Positions 9,406-18,905 of a stretch of 64,000 bases of DNA are shown here, one piece after another. The notes beneath the pieces are model-generated. The model did no database searches and was not told the DNA's origin. It saw nothing but the letters and a program-made list of their open reading frames with translations. Source of the DNA: Rhodoligotrophos defluvii (lineage in GTDB: Bacteria; Pseudomonadota; Alphaproteobacteria; Rhizobiales; Im1); the NCBI RefSeq assembly GCF_005281615.1, contig NZ_SZZM01000005.1, positions 1 through 64,000 of the forward strand, read 5' to 3'. Within the stretch, counting starts at the first letter, position 1. Each line of letters opens with the position of its first letter. The translations under genes and the position numbers were made by a program.

Positions 9406-11406
9406 TCACATGCCCCACAGCACCTGCTTGCTGTTGCCGCGCTTCAGGTTGCGGAAGCGGGAAAGGGCCCAGATCGGGAAATAGGAGCTGTAGCCGTGAT
9501 AGCGGAGATAGAAGACCCGCGGGAAACCCACGGCCGTGTACCACGGCTCCTTCCAGTTCGCGCCCTCGCGCGGGGTCTCCAGAATGTGCCGCACGCCGCG
9601 GGAAACAGCCGGATGATCGACCTCTCCGGCGGCCATGAGCGCGAGCAGCGCCCAGGCGGTCTGCGACGCGGTCGATTCCTTGGCCTCCCCCTTGCGTTCC
9701 GTCCAGTAGGTGGCGCCGTCCTCGCCCCAGCCGCCGTCCTCGCGCTGGCATTTGAGCAGCCAGTCGACCGCCTTGCGCACATAGGGCGCCTGCATGTCTT
9801 CGCCGACGGCATTCAGCGCGCACAACACCGACCAGGTGCCATAGACGTAGTTCGTGCCCCAGCGCCCGAACCACGAGCCGTCTTCCTCCTGCTCGGCCTT
9901 GAGGAACGCGATGCCGCGCTGAATGACGGGATGCTCGCGCGGATAGCCCGCCTGCGCCAGGAAGCTCAGGCATCGGGCGGTCACATCTGCCGTGGGCGGG
10001 TCGAGCAGGGCGCCGTGATCGGCGAACGGGATGGAATTGAGGAAATCCGCATTGTTGTCGATGTCGAAGGCGCCCCAGCCGCCGTTGCTGCTCTGCATGC
10101 CCTCGATCCACACCAGCGCCTTCTCGATGGCCTGCTTGTGCGCCTCGGGATCCATGCGGTGCAGCAGCATGCCCACCACCGCCGTGTCGTCCACATCGGG
10201 GTAGTAGTCGTTGCGATACTGGAAGGCCCAGCCGCCAGGCTCCAGATCCGGCGCGTTGATGGCCCAGTCGCCCTTCACATCCGTGATCTGCCGCCCGACC
10301 AGCCATTCGCAGGCCTTGGCAATGTGCCCATCAGCCTTGTCGATCTTGGCTTCGGCGAGGGCATGTCCCGCAAGCGCCGTATCCCAGACCGGTGATACGC
10401 AGGGTTGCACATAGCGCGGCCGGTCGGCCCGCTTGTCGCGATGCTCGACGATGAGCTTGCGCACGGACTGCCGCACGATGCGGGCGTCCGGATGATCATC
10501 GGGATAGCCGAGCGCACGGAAGGCCATGGATGTATAGGCCATGGCCGGGAAGATCGCGCCGAGCCCGTCCTCGCCGTTGAGCCGCGGCGTGATGAAGTCG
10601 ACCGCCGCCTTGAGCGCCCGCTTGCGTGTGAACAGCCTCGGGAATACGTGCTTCTCGGTCGGCTGCAGGATCTTGTCCAGGTTGAGGAAGAATTCGCCCC
10701 AGGCGCTGCCAGTGGGATTGGTCAGCCATTGCTTGACCTTTTCAGGGGCCGTGCAGAAGATCTCGCGGCAGGTCGCGCCGTTCGGATTGACCGCCTTGGG
10801 CCGGAGCGATGCCAGGATCAGCAGCGGCGCGATCACCGTGCGCGACCAGTAGGAGAACTTCCACATGTTCACCGGGAACCAGCGCGGCATGAGCATGAGC
10901 TCGATCGGCATGGCCGGCACCGCATGCCATGGCACCTCGCGGAACAGCGCAAGGGCATAGCGCGTGAACACGTTGGACGTCTCCGCCCCGCCATGGGCCA
11001 GGATGGCGTTGCGGGCCCGCACCATGTGCGGCGCTTCCGGGTCGTCGCCGATCAGCTTCAAGGCGAAATAGGCCTTGACGGATGCGGAGATGTTGAAATC
11101 CCCGTCATAATAGAGCGGCCAGCCGTCATGCTTGTCCGACTGGGTCAACCGCAGATATTCACCCAGCTCGGCCTCGATCTCCGGTTCAAGATCCCCGAGG
11201 AAGTGGTTGAGGAATATGTACTCTGCCGGGATGGTCGCGTCGGCTTCGAGCTCGAACAGGATATGCCCGTCAGGCTGCTGCAAGGCGGCCAGCGACTGCG
11301 CCGCCTCGGCGACGGTCTGATCGATCCGGCGAAAGAGATCCGCATCGACGCTTTCCGGTCCTTTCGCAGTTGCACTGGTCCGGTGGCCGGTGGCTGTGAA
11401 TGTCAT
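9406..11406 (-). CDS. shc: Squalene-hopene cyclase
   Basis: A 666-residue class II triterpene cyclase that converts squalene to hopene and hopanol on the inner membrane. The catalytic acid motif DVDDTAVVG lies near residue 403. Several QW repeats are visible (QSSNGGWGAFD, EEDGSWFGRWG, QREDGGWGEDG), and the length matches the family. It is fed by HpnC, HpnD and HpnE encoded just upstream and is followed by hpnG. The ATG at 11406 is 73 bases after the hpnE stop. No missing key residue was noticed. Confidence 0.97.
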   Translation of the reverse strand: MTFTATGHRTSATAKGPESVDADLFRRIDQTVAEAAQSLAALQQPDGHILFELEADATIPAEYIFLNHFLGDLEPEIEAELGEYLRLTQSDKHDGWPLYYDGDFNISASVKAYFALKLIGDDPEAPHMVRARNAILAHGGAETSNVFTRYALALFREVPWHAVPAMPIELMLMPRWFPVNMWKFSYWSRTVIAPLLILASLRPKAVNPNGATCREIFCTAPEKVKQWLTNPTGSAWGEFFLNLDKILQPTEKHVFPRLFTRKRALKAAVDFITPRLNGEDGLGAIFPAMAYTSMAFRALGYPDDHPDARIVRQSVRKLIVEHRDKRADRPRYVQPCVSPVWDTALAGHALAEAKIDKADGHIAKACEWLVGRQITDVKGDWAINAPDLEPGGWAFQYRNDYYPDVDDTAVVGMLLHRMDPEAHKQAIEKALVWIEGMQSSNGGWGAFDIDNNADFLNSIPFADHGALLDPPTADVTARCLSFLAQAGYPREHPVIQRGIAFLKAEQEEDGSWFGRWGTNYVYGTWSVLCALNAVGEDMQAPYVRKAVDWLLKCQREDGGWGEDGATYWTERKGEAKESTASQTAWALLALMAAGEVDHPAVSRGVRHILETPREGANWKEPWYTAVGFPRVFYLRYHGYSSYFPIWALSRFRNLKRGNSKQVLWGM

Positions 11407-11479
11407 GATCTTCCTTCGATGGGCCTCGGTAGCTCACAATGAATTTGCAGCGGTTGAGTTGCGCGTCGGCGGGGGTTTG

Positions 11480-12748
11480 TCAAGCTGAAGCGGTGTTGGG
11501 CTTAATGAGAGCTTCGGCGGCAAAATGGCCCGACCGGATCGCGCCCTCGATGGTGGCCGGCAGCCCGGTCGCGGTCCAATCCCCCGCCAGCACCAGATTC
11601 GTGAACCGCGTCTGCGGCTTCGGGCGCAATGCCACCTGCTGCGGCGTCTGCTCGAATGTCGCGCGGCGCTCCTTGATGACCCGCCAGGGCGGCATGGGCG
11701 CCAGGGGCTGATCGAGCGCCTTGGCCACGTCCGCCCACACCGCCTCGGCAACCGCCTCCGCCGACTGCTCGGCCAGCGCCTGCGCGGAGCTGACGGTGAC
11801 CGATGCCACGTCGTCCCGCACGAAAACCCATTGCGCCACGCCACCGACGATGCCGATCAGGGGAAGGTCCTCGGGAAGCCGCGCCGGCCGGTCGAGCCGG
11901 AAATGCACGTTGACAATCGGCGCATGCGCCTCCGGCACCGCGAGCCCGGGCAGGATATCCGCGGCAACCGGCGCCGGCACCGCCAGAACCACATGATCAT
12001 CAGGGCCGAGGTCGACCGCCTCGCGGGTAAGGTTCAAGGCGGTAAGCCGCTTGCCATCGTGCACAATGCTGGCAAGGCGTGCCCCGTAGGCGATCTCTGC
12101 GCCGCGTCCGGCAAGCCAATGCAGCGCCGGCTCAATGAAGGTGTCGGAAAGCCCGCGTGCGGCGATGCGGGGGCGGCAGGCCGCGCCGCCCCGGGCGAAG
12201 ATCTCCGTCAGAAGCGGCTTCAGCAGCGTTGCTGCTGCGTGGTCGGGCGGCGCATTGAGCACCGCCACCACCAGCGGGTCCCAGTAGAGCTCCATGGCGC
12301 GGTCATCCACCGCCAGAACTTCGCTCACCGTGGCCTTGGGGTGGGCGCGCAGCAAGCGCAGACCGGCCAGATAGTCTCCGGCGCGGGTTCCCGGCGCCCG
12401 GCGAGACGGCGAGAACATCCACCAGGGGAGGCGGCCGCGATTGGGCGCGATCATCCAGCGCGCCCCCGTGCGCACGTCCAGGAAAGGAAACCGGGCACGC
12501 TCGGGCCCGATCAGCCGGTCGGCGGCGCCGATCGTTTCGAGAAACCGTGCCGCCGAGCGATTGCCCGAGAGCAGCAGGTGGTTGCCATTGTCGATCAGCC
12601 GGTCGAGGGCCGCGTCATGAAACGAGCGGCAGCGGCCGCCGGCGCGCACCGCCTGCTCCCACAGCTTGACGGCGAACCCGGCCTTGGACAGCTCGACCGC
12701 CGCCGAGAGCCCCGCAAGACCTGCGCCTATGATGTGGACATGTGACAT
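11480..12748 (-). CDS. hpnE: Hydroxysqualene dehydroxylase HpnE, FAD enzyme
   Basis: A 422-residue FAD-dependent amine-oxidase-fold protein that reduces hydroxysqualene to squalene, the third step of the HpnCDE route. The dinucleotide-binding motif is at the N-terminus (IIGAGLAGLSAAVELSKAG, residues 6-24). The C-terminal FAD motif LVLAGDWTATGLPATIEGA is near residue 386. It is a distant relative of the two carotenoid desaturases at 53.8-56.9 kb, but its position between hpnD and shc and its shorter length settle the role. The upstream gap to hpnD is 53 bases. Confidence 0.94.
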   Translation of the reverse strand: MSHVHIIGAGLAGLSAAVELSKAGFAVKLWEQAVRAGGRCRSFHDAALDRLIDNGNHLLLSGNRSAARFLETIGAADRLIGPERARFPFLDVRTGARWMIAPNRGRLPWWMFSPSRRAPGTRAGDYLAGLRLLRAHPKATVSEVLAVDDRAMELYWDPLVVAVLNAPPDHAAATLLKPLLTEIFARGGAACRPRIAARGLSDTFIEPALHWLAGRGAEIAYGARLASIVHDGKRLTALNLTREAVDLGPDDHVVLAVPAPVAADILPGLAVPEAHAPIVNVHFRLDRPARLPEDLPLIGIVGGVAQWVFVRDDVASVTVSSAQALAEQSAEAVAEAVWADVAKALDQPLAPMPPWRVIKERRATFEQTPQQVALRPKPQTRFTNLVLAGDWTATGLPATIEGAIRSGHFAAEALIKPNTASA

Positions 12749-12801
12749 GGACCGGACGATGGCTTTGTGCCCTCCTTAGCAAGAACAGATCCGGCGAGCA
12801 T

Positions 12802-13722
12802 CTAGAGAATGGCGTAGCGCAGGGCGATCAGCAGCCGCTCGCCCTTGCCCACCCGTCGCTTCGACACGCGGGGGTCGGCGAGATCGCGGTCGGGCAGGGC
12901 CATCATCCGCGTGAGATCACGCTGGTAGACTTCCATCATGATGCGCGCGGGCCGCATCTTGCGCCGGTCGCAGGCCTTGAGCGCCTCGCGGGAGCGGACG
13001 AAAGCCTCTTCCGCCCGCCGTGCAAGGTCGCGCCACAGAGCGGGGTAGGCGGGATGCCGGACGACTGCCTGCGCCGAGCCGGCGGTGATGCCGTGCCGGT
13101 CCAGCAGCTCCCGCGGCAGGTAAAGCCGTCCGCGCTCAGCATCCTCGTGCACGTCGCGCAGGATGTTGGTGAGCTGCAAGGCGCGGCCCAAAGCATCGGC
13201 CACGGCCCGCCCGCGGGCATTCGGCTCGCCGAAGATATGCACGCACAGCCGTCCGACCGCGCAGGCGACCCGGTCGCAATAGAGGTCGAGCTCGACCGAG
13301 GAGGGAGCGAAGATCGGCTCCCCCGCATCCATGGCCATGCCGTCGATCACCGCCTCGAAATCGGCCTTCATGAGCCCATAGTCGCGAACCGGACCGGCCA
13401 GAGCCTTGGCCAGCGGATGGTCGAGCCGGCCATCTCCGTAAAGCGCATCGATCTGCCCCCTCCAGGCGTCGAGACCGGCGCGCTTCTCATCAAGCGGCGC
13501 CTCCTCGTCCGCGATGTCGTCGACGTTCCGGCAGAAGGCGTAGACCGCGAAGATCGCCTCGCGCTTGGCGCGCGGCAGAATGCGCATCGCCCAGAAGAAC
13601 GAGGAGGAGGCATTGCGGACCACCGCTTCGACCTGCGCGCGACTGGCCTCACCGAACTCGTCCGGGAGATTGATCGCGCTTCGGCCAGTTTGTTGGCCAG
13701 GCATGGGACCGGCGGCAACCAT
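12802..13722 (-). CDS. hpnD: Presqualene diphosphate synthase HpnD
   Basis: A 306-residue squalene/phytoene synthase-fold enzyme that condenses two farnesyl diphosphates to presqualene diphosphate. The first Asp-rich motif is FCRNVDDIADEE near residue 68 and the second region is ALQLTNILRDVHEDAERGR near 185. The N-terminal 22 residues before NASSSFFWAMRIL are poorly conserved in the family. The ATG at 13722 lacks a good ribosome binding site, and ATG 13704 is an alternative start. It lies 40 bases downstream of dxs and 53 bases upstream of hpnE, all on the minus strand. Confidence 0.93.
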   Translation of the reverse strand: MVAAGPMPGQQTGRSAINLPDEFGEASRAQVEAVVRNASSSFFWAMRILPRAKREAIFAVYAFCRNVDDIADEEAPLDEKRAGLDAWRGQIDALYGDGRLDHPLAKALAGPVRDYGLMKADFEAVIDGMAMDAGEPIFAPSSVELDLYCDRVACAVGRLCVHIFGEPNARGRAVADALGRALQLTNILRDVHEDAERGRLYLPRELLDRHGITAGSAQAVVRHPAYPALWRDLARRAEEAFVRSREALKACDRRKMRPARIMMEVYQRDLTRMMALPDRDLADPRVSKRRVGKGERLLIALRYAIL

Positions 13723-13762
13723 GATGGAACGGGTCGAGTACGCTGAGGCCGGGCCTCAGGCC

Positions 13763-15682
13763 TCAAGCCTTGGCCTTGAGCTCGAGCACCCGATGCTCCC
13801 GATCGATAGCCTTGAACACTTCGGCCACGATATGCTGGGCCTGCAGGCCGGCATCCTCGTACTGCTCGTTGGGCGCGCCATGCAGGATGAAGCGATCGGG
13901 CAGGCACATCGTCCGCACCCTGGCACCGCGGTCCAGCAGATTGTTCCCCGCGAGGAAATGCAGCACGTGCGAGCCGAACCCGCCGATCGCGCCCTCCTCG
14001 ATGGTGATCAGCACCTCGTGATGCAGCACCAGCTGACGGATGAGGTCTTCATCCAGCGGCTTGGCGAACCGCGCGTCCGCAACCGTGGTCGAAAGCCCCA
14101 GGGCCTTCAATTCAGCGGCCGCCTTGCGGCACTCGCCAAGGCGCGTGCCGAAGGACAGGAGCGCCACCTTGGTGCCTTCCTCGATGATGCGGCCCTTGCC
14201 GATGGGCAGTGGCACGCCTTCCTGCGGCAGCTCGACCCCGACGCCCTCGCCGCGCGGATAGCGGAACGAGCAGGGCCGGTCGTCGATCGAGGCGGCGGTC
14301 GCCACCATATGCACGAGCTCCGCCTCGTCCGCCGCCGCCATCACGATGAAATCGGGCAGGCAGGCGAGATAGGTCACGTCATAGCTGCCCGCGTGCGTCG
14401 GTCCGTCCTGGCCGACGAGGCCGGCCCGGTCAATCGCGAAGCGCACCGGCAGATGCTGCAGGGCGATGTCGTGCACCACCTGGTCGTAGGCGCGCTGCAG
14501 GAAGGTGGAATAGATGGCAGCGAAGGGCTTCATGCCTTCGGTGGCAAGCCCGCCGGCGAAGGTCACCGCGTGCTGTTCGGCGATGCCCACGTCAAAACAC
14601 CGCTTGGGAAAGCGCTGCGCGAACTTGTCGAGACCGGTGCCCGCCGGCATGGCGGCGGTGATGGCGACGATCTTCTCGTCCTTCTCCGCCTCCTTGATCA
14701 GGGCATCCGCGAACACCTGGGTATAGGTCGGATGGTTCGAAGCCACCGTCTTGAGCTCGAAGGTGACGGGATCGAACTTACCGACGGCATGGTACTTTTC
14801 CGCGTGCGGCTTGGAGAACGGATGCCCTTTGCCCTTTTCCGTCACCACATGCAGCAGGATCGGGCCGAGCGTGTCCGCATCGCGCACGTTCTGCAGGATC
14901 GGCACCAGCGAGTCCATGTCGTGCCCATCGACGGGGCCGACGTAATAGAAGCCCAGCTCCTCGAACAAGGTGCCGCCGAACAGCATGCCGCGCGCATATT
15001 CATCGGCGCGGGCGGCGGCCTTCTGGAAGCTCTTGGGAAAACGGCTGGCGAGCTGCTTGCCGATATCGCGCAGCGACAGGAACGGCCGCGAGGAAATCAA
15101 CCACGACAGGTAGTTGGTCAGCGCCCCCACAGCCGGTGCGATCGACATGCCATTGTCGTTGAGGATCACGATCAGCCGTGAATCGAGCGCGCCCGCATTG
15201 TTCATGGCCTCGTAAGCCATGCCGGCGCTCATGGCGCCATCCCCGATCACGGCGATGACATGATTGTCGCGGCCGGCGAAGTCGCGCGCGACCGCCATGC
15301 CCAGCCCGGCTGAAATGGATGTGGAGCTGTGCGCGGTACCGAAAGGGTCGTATTCGCTCTCGGTGCGCTTGGTGAAGCCGTGCAGCCCGTTCCGCTGGCG
15401 GATGCTGCGGATCCGTTCCCGCCGGTTCGTGAGTATCTTGTGCGGATAAGCCTGGTGGCTCACGTCCCAGATCAGCCGGTCCTCCGGCGTGTTGAAGACG
15501 TAGTGCAGAGCAACCGTCAGCTCGACGACGCCCAGGCCGGCGCCGAAATGCCCACCGGTCACGGCGGCGGCATCAATGGTTTCGGCGCGCAACTCGTCCG
15601 CCAACTGACGCAACAGACGCTTGTCGAGTTTGCGCAGATCGGCCGGGCACGCGACCGTATCTAGAAGCGGTGTAACAACCAT
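13763..15682 (-). CDS. dxs: 1-deoxy-D-xylulose-5-phosphate synthase
   Basis: A 639-residue transketolase-family enzyme that joins pyruvate and glyceraldehyde 3-phosphate in the first, flux-controlling step of the MEP isoprenoid pathway. The thiamine diphosphate motif is [18 protein letters not shown] near residue 146. The [15 protein letters not shown] pyrimidine-domain segment is near 416. The length is normal. The ATG at 15682 is preceded by GAGGAAAA, a strong ribosome binding site. The gene is embedded in the hpn operon between hpnC and hpnD, tying isoprenoid precursor supply to squalene and hopanoid synthesis. The 269 bases upstream hold several AT-rich stretches and probably the promoter, but no clear element was recognised. 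Confidence 0.97.
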   Translation of the reverse strand: MVVTPLLDTVACPADLRKLDKRLLRQLADELRAETIDAAAVTGGHFGAGLGVVELTVALHYVFNTPEDRLIWDVSHQAYPHKILTNRRERIRSIRQRNGLHGFTKRTESEYDPFGTAHSSTSISAGLGMAVARDFAGRDNHVIAVIGDGAMSAGMAYEAMNNAGALDSRLIVILNDNGMSIAPAVGALTNYLSWLISSRPFLSLRDIGKQLASRFPKSFQKAAARADEYARGMLFGGTLFEELGFYYVGPVDGHDMDSLVPILQNVRDADTLGPILLHVVTEKGKGHPFSKPHAEKYHAVGKFDPVTFELKTVASNHPTYTQVFADALIKEAEKDEKIVAITAAMPAGTGLDKFAQRFPKRCFDVGIAEQHAVTFAGGLATEGMKPFAAIYSTFLQRAYDQVVHDIALQHLPVRFAIDRAGLVGQDGPTHAGSYDVTYLACLPDFIVMAAADEAELVHMVATAASIDDRPCSFRYPRGEGVGVELPQEGVPLPIGKGRIIEEGTKVALLSFGTRLGECRKAAAELKALGLSTTVADARFAKPLDEDLIRQLVLHHEVLITIEEGAIGGFGSHVLHFLAGNNLLDRGARVRTMCLPDRFILHGAPNEQYEDAGLQAQHIVAEVFKAIDREHRVLELKAKA

Positions 15683-15951
15683 TTTTCCTCGAATTACTCA
15701 GCGCATCCCCGTCGAAGCGGATGCCCGGTTTCACTCCAGCAGTGGTTTTGACCGTCAATACCTTGTCTTCATTGCGCGGCAACCACGCACTGCCACCCCC
15801 GTGTCCAAGGCACGCTCCTTTGGAAAGACTTTAACATCGGCCGGCTTTCTGGCAAATCTCTTTCCCAAAACGTGGGGATTTCAATGGCTTTATAGTTTCC
15901 AAGGCGGATAAATGTGGCCCTTTTGCCATAGTGAAAACCATGGCGGGCGGC

Positions 15952-16824
15952 TCAGTTCCCGAACCACGCCATTCGGACGCCCCTGACGCCGCATCGCAAA
16001 AATTGAGGCCTCGTCAGAACCACACGCTCTGCGAGGGGATCTCGGCGACGAAGCTCATCCGCCAGCTGCCAGGCAATTTTGACGATCACCGCCGACTCCA
16101 TGGCGAGGCGGCGGCTCTTCAGCCGGCCCGGCAGGCGGTCGGCCTCGCGCAGAAGCTCTTCCGTACCGTCGAGACACTTGTCCAGCACGCGCCGCAGACC
16201 CGCGCTGGCGCTCGGCCGGTCCAGCGCCTCCACCGTCTCGCCCTCGGCATCCAGCCAGTCGGTGGGCAGGTAGACCCGGTCGAGATTGGCGCGGTCCTTT
16301 CCGCAATCCTGCAGATGATTGATCACCTGCAAGGCGTTGCACAGCGCATCGGAGGAGACGTATCCCGCCTGGTCCTCCCCATGGAGGTCGAGGAGGAAGC
16401 GGCCGACCGGCGAGGCCGAGCGGTCGCAGTAGTCCATCAGCTCGGCCCAGGTCTTGTACCGGTTCTTCACCGCGTCCTGCTTGAACGCCGACACCAGGTC
16501 CAGGCAATGCTGGTCGGTGATGCCCGTCGCCGCCAGCATGCCTCGAGCCGCTGCCGCCTTCTCCAGGCCCGGCTGTTGGGCCAGGACAGGATCGCGCAAG
16601 GCCCGGCCGAACAGGTCGAGCCGGGCTAGCTTCTCTGCCGAAGCAAGCTTCGGATCATCGGCAATGTCGTCGATCGCCCGGGCAAAGGCATAGTAGCAGG
16701 CCACATGCGGCCGCAGGCGGGCCGGCAGCAGCCAAGACCCGACGGGGAAGTTCTCATCTGAGGCCCCCTTTCCCGACGGGGCTTCAATCGAGGCCGGCGG
16801 CCGGCCGGCAGCATTGGCGATCAT
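15952..16824 (-). CDS. hpnC: Hydroxysqualene synthase HpnC
   Basis: A 290-residue squalene/phytoene synthase-fold enzyme. It converts presqualene diphosphate to hydroxysqualene, acting between HpnD and HpnE. The first Asp motif is AFARAIDDIADD, the second is in NALQVINHLQDCGKD, and YCDRSASPVGRFLLDLHGE is a family hallmark. I place the start at the ATG at 16824 (MIANAAGRP) because the 30 residues upstream in frame look non-coding and the family normally begins about 25 residues before ENFPVGSWLLP. A 269-base gap separates its 3' end from dxs, so it may have its own terminator. It is divergent from the transaminase gene. Confidence 0.9.
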   Translation of the reverse strand: MIANAAGRPPASIEAPSGKGASDENFPVGSWLLPARLRPHVACYYAFARAIDDIADDPKLASAEKLARLDLFGRALRDPVLAQQPGLEKAAAARGMLAATGITDQHCLDLVSAFKQDAVKNRYKTWAELMDYCDRSASPVGRFLLDLHGEDQAGYVSSDALCNALQVINHLQDCGKDRANLDRVYLPTDWLDAEGETVEALDRPSASAGLRRVLDKCLDGTEELLREADRLPGRLKSRRLAMESAVIVKIAWQLADELRRRDPLAERVVLTRPQFLRCGVRGVRMAWFGN

Positions 16825-17125
16825 GCACCGGTGTTTGGCTGATTTCTGCGGCGATCTCAAGAGCGAGTTGCGTGCGGGTACCTCTGCTTGACGGTCGCGC
16901 GCGGCATAGGTCACACTGGTTGCGCCAGAAACGAGAATGCACGTGCCTATACGCCGATCCCCTTGTCAAACCACACCAGCCGTGGTCATGACTGCGCGAA
17001 CCCTTCACGACGAGCTTCTGATTCTCTGCGCCCGGATGGGCTACAATCCGTGAGGTCTCCTGCGTAACCGCCCCGTCGCGTTCGCGCCGAACCGTGTGGC
17101 ATCGGCAACAGCAGGAGAGAAAACC

Positions 17126-18511
17126 ATGGATCTTCAATCGACCAACCGGAACCCGGACGAGCTGCGCGCGCTGGACCACGCGCATCATCTGCATCCCTTC
17201 ACCAACCACAAGCTGCTGCACCAGGAAGGCAGCACGCGGATCATCACCCACGCGGACCGCATCTGGCTGTGGGATGCGGACGGCCGCAGGATGCTCGATG
17301 CCATGTCGGGCCTGTGGTGCGTGAATGTCGGCTATGGCCGCAAGGAACTGGCCGAAGCCGCCTACCGGCAGATGCTGGAGCTGCCCTACTACAACACCTT
17401 CTTCAAGACCTCGAACGTACCGGCGATCGCGCTCGCGGCCAAGATCGCCAGCCTCCTCCCTGAGCGCTTCAACAAGATCTTCTTTGTCAGCTCCGGTTCC
17501 GAGGCCAACGACACCATCATCCGCCTGGTGCGGCACTACAACAACCTGCGCGGCAGGCCGCAGAAAAAGGCGTTCATTGCCCGGCGCAATGCCTATCACG
17601 GCTCGACCCTGGCGACCGTGAGCCTCGGCGGCATGGAGCCCATGCACAAGCAGGGAGACCTGCCGCTGCCAGGCTTCCATCACGTGCTGCATCCGCACTG
17701 GTTCGATTTCGGCGGCGAGCTCACGCCCGACGAGTTCGGGCTCAAGGCGGCCAAGGCGGTGGAGGACAAAATCCTCGAGCTCGGGCCGGAAAACGTCGCC
17801 GCCTTCATCGGCGAGCCGATCCAGGGCGCAGCCGGCGTGATCATCCCGCCGCAGACCTACTGGCCGGAGATCAACCGCATCTGCAAGCAGTATGATGTCC
17901 TGCTCATCTGTGACGAGGTGGTCTGCGGCTTCGGCCGGACGGGCGAGTGGTTTGGCCTTGACACCTTCGGCATCGAGGCCGATCTGGTCTCCATGGCCAA
18001 GGGGTTGTCCTCCGGTTACCTGCCGATCGGCGCCGTGGCGGTGTCCGACGAGGTCGCCGACTTCCTCCATGAGCACGGCGGCGAGTTCTTCCACGGCTAT
18101 ACATATTCGGGCCACCCCACCACCTGCGCGGTGGCCCACGAGAACCTGAGAATTCTGGAGGAGGAAGGCCTGGTGGATCGCGTCCGCCGCCTTGCACCCT
18201 ATTTCCACGACAGGCTCACGACCTTGGCCGATCACCCCATTGTCGGCGAGGTGAGGTCCATGGGATTGATCGGCGCCTGCGAGCTCACCTGCAACAAGAA
18301 GACACGCGCCCGCTTCAATCCCCTGGGCGCGGTGGGCCTGGTCTGCCGCGATCATTGCTTCGATCTGGGGCTGATCATGCGTTCGTGCGCGGACACCATG
18401 GTCGTGGCGCCGCCCTTTGTCATCACCGAGCAGGAGATCGATGAAATGGTGAGCCTGGCGCGGCAGGCTTTCGATCTCACCTATCGCGACGTGAAGCACC
18501 TGGTCGAATAG
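17126..18511 (+). CDS. Class III aminotransferase, putrescine-pyruvate type (SpuC-like)
   Basis: A 461-residue PLP-dependent omega-aminotransferase. The PLP lysine is Lys292 in SMAKGLSSGY. FVSSGSEANDT near residue 120 is the cofactor-phosphate region, and LLICDEVVCGFGRTG holds the Asp that contacts the pyridine nitrogen. Homologues such as SpuC transfer the amino group of putrescine to pyruvate, and beta-alanine-pyruvate enzymes are close relatives. The following polyamine transporter and gamma-glutamylputrescine genes favour putrescine. The ATG at 17126 has AGGAGA eight bases upstream; an in-frame start 30 bases earlier is less likely. A short GC-rich stem-loop directly follows the stop codon. 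Confidence 0.85.
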   Translation: MDLQSTNRNPDELRALDHAHHLHPFTNHKLLHQEGSTRIITHADRIWLWDADGRRMLDAMSGLWCVNVGYGRKELAEAAYRQMLELPYYNTFFKTSNVPAIALAAKIASLLPERFNKIFFVSSGSEANDTIIRLVRHYNNLRGRPQKKAFIARRNAYHGSTLATVSLGGMEPMHKQGDLPLPGFHHVLHPHWFDFGGELTPDEFGLKAAKAVEDKILELGPENVAAFIGEPIQGAAGVIIPPQTYWPEINRICKQYDVLLICDEVVCGFGRTGEWFGLDTFGIEADLVSMAKGLSSGYLPIGAVAVSDEVADFLHEHGGEFFHGYTYSGHPTTCAVAHENLRILEEEGLVDRVRRLAPYFHDRLTTLADHPIVGEVRSMGLIGACELTCNKKTRARFNPLGAVGLVCRDHCFDLGLIMRSCADTMVVAPPFVITEQEIDEMVSLARQAFDLTYRDVKHLVE

Positions 18512-18512
18512 G

Positions 18513-18529
18513 ATCCTCCCGGGGAGGAT
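18513..18529 (+). terminator. Possible stem-loop terminator after the transaminase gene
   Basis: A perfect 7-bp stem, ATCCTCC/GGAGGAT with loop CGG, begins two bases after the stop codon. There is no T-run behind it, so it may stabilise the mRNA end or act with Rho rather than as an intrinsic terminator. Confidence 0.35.
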
Positions 18530-18539
18530 GCCAAGACGG

Positions 18540-18785
18540 GCCTTGGTTCTATCGGCCCTGGATCACCGGGTCAGGGCGGGTGACGACGATTTTGTTTGGT
18601 AATCATAGCTTACGTCATGCCCCGGCTTGACCGGAGCATCCAAGGGCGCCATGGCCTGGGCGTTCCGCTTGGCCCTGGATTGCCGGGTCAAGCCCTGTGA
18701 TGACGATTTTGTCTTGTCCCGGCCGCGCCTAGGTGCCAAGCCGGGCATCCAGGGGCCGCGATGACAAACGGCTGAAAACGACGAT
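18540..18785. repeat. Dispersed palindromic repeat copies
   Basis: This intergenic stretch carries diverged copies of the palindromic units that form the large array at 28.4-29.5 kb: segments such as GTCATGCCCCGGCTTGACC, CCTGGATTGCCGGGTCAAGC and GGGCATCCAGGGGCCGCG, separated by GACGATTTTGT spacers. It fills most of the 394-base gap between the transaminase and the polyamine-binding protein. No gene is seen here. The rest of the gap holds a 7-bp stem-loop (18792-18809, GAGGCTG/CAGCCTC, loop CTGA) and the dyad annotated separately. Confidence 0.75.
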
Positions 18786-18823
18786 TGGTTAGAGGCTGCT
18801 GACAGCCTCCAGGACTAATAACG

Positions 18824-18854
18824 GTATTGAACGGACCGGATCATAGTTCAATAC
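18824..18854. promoter_or_regulatory. 31-bp dyad upstream of the polyamine ABC operon
   Basis: A perfect 9-bp inverted repeat GTATTGAAC / GTTCAATAC with a 13-base spacer ends 51 bases before the ATG of the binding-protein gene. The arms are AT-rich relative to the surroundings and lie where a promoter or operator would be expected. It could be the site of a dimeric regulator or an mRNA leader hairpin. No regulator gene of obvious polyamine type is in the window. The dyad is seen directly; the role is inference. Confidence 0.5.
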
Positions 18855-18905
18855 TTGCCGGGATCCGCTTAAGGTGCCCTAGCCAGCCATTCCGGGAGTC
18901 GTGTC

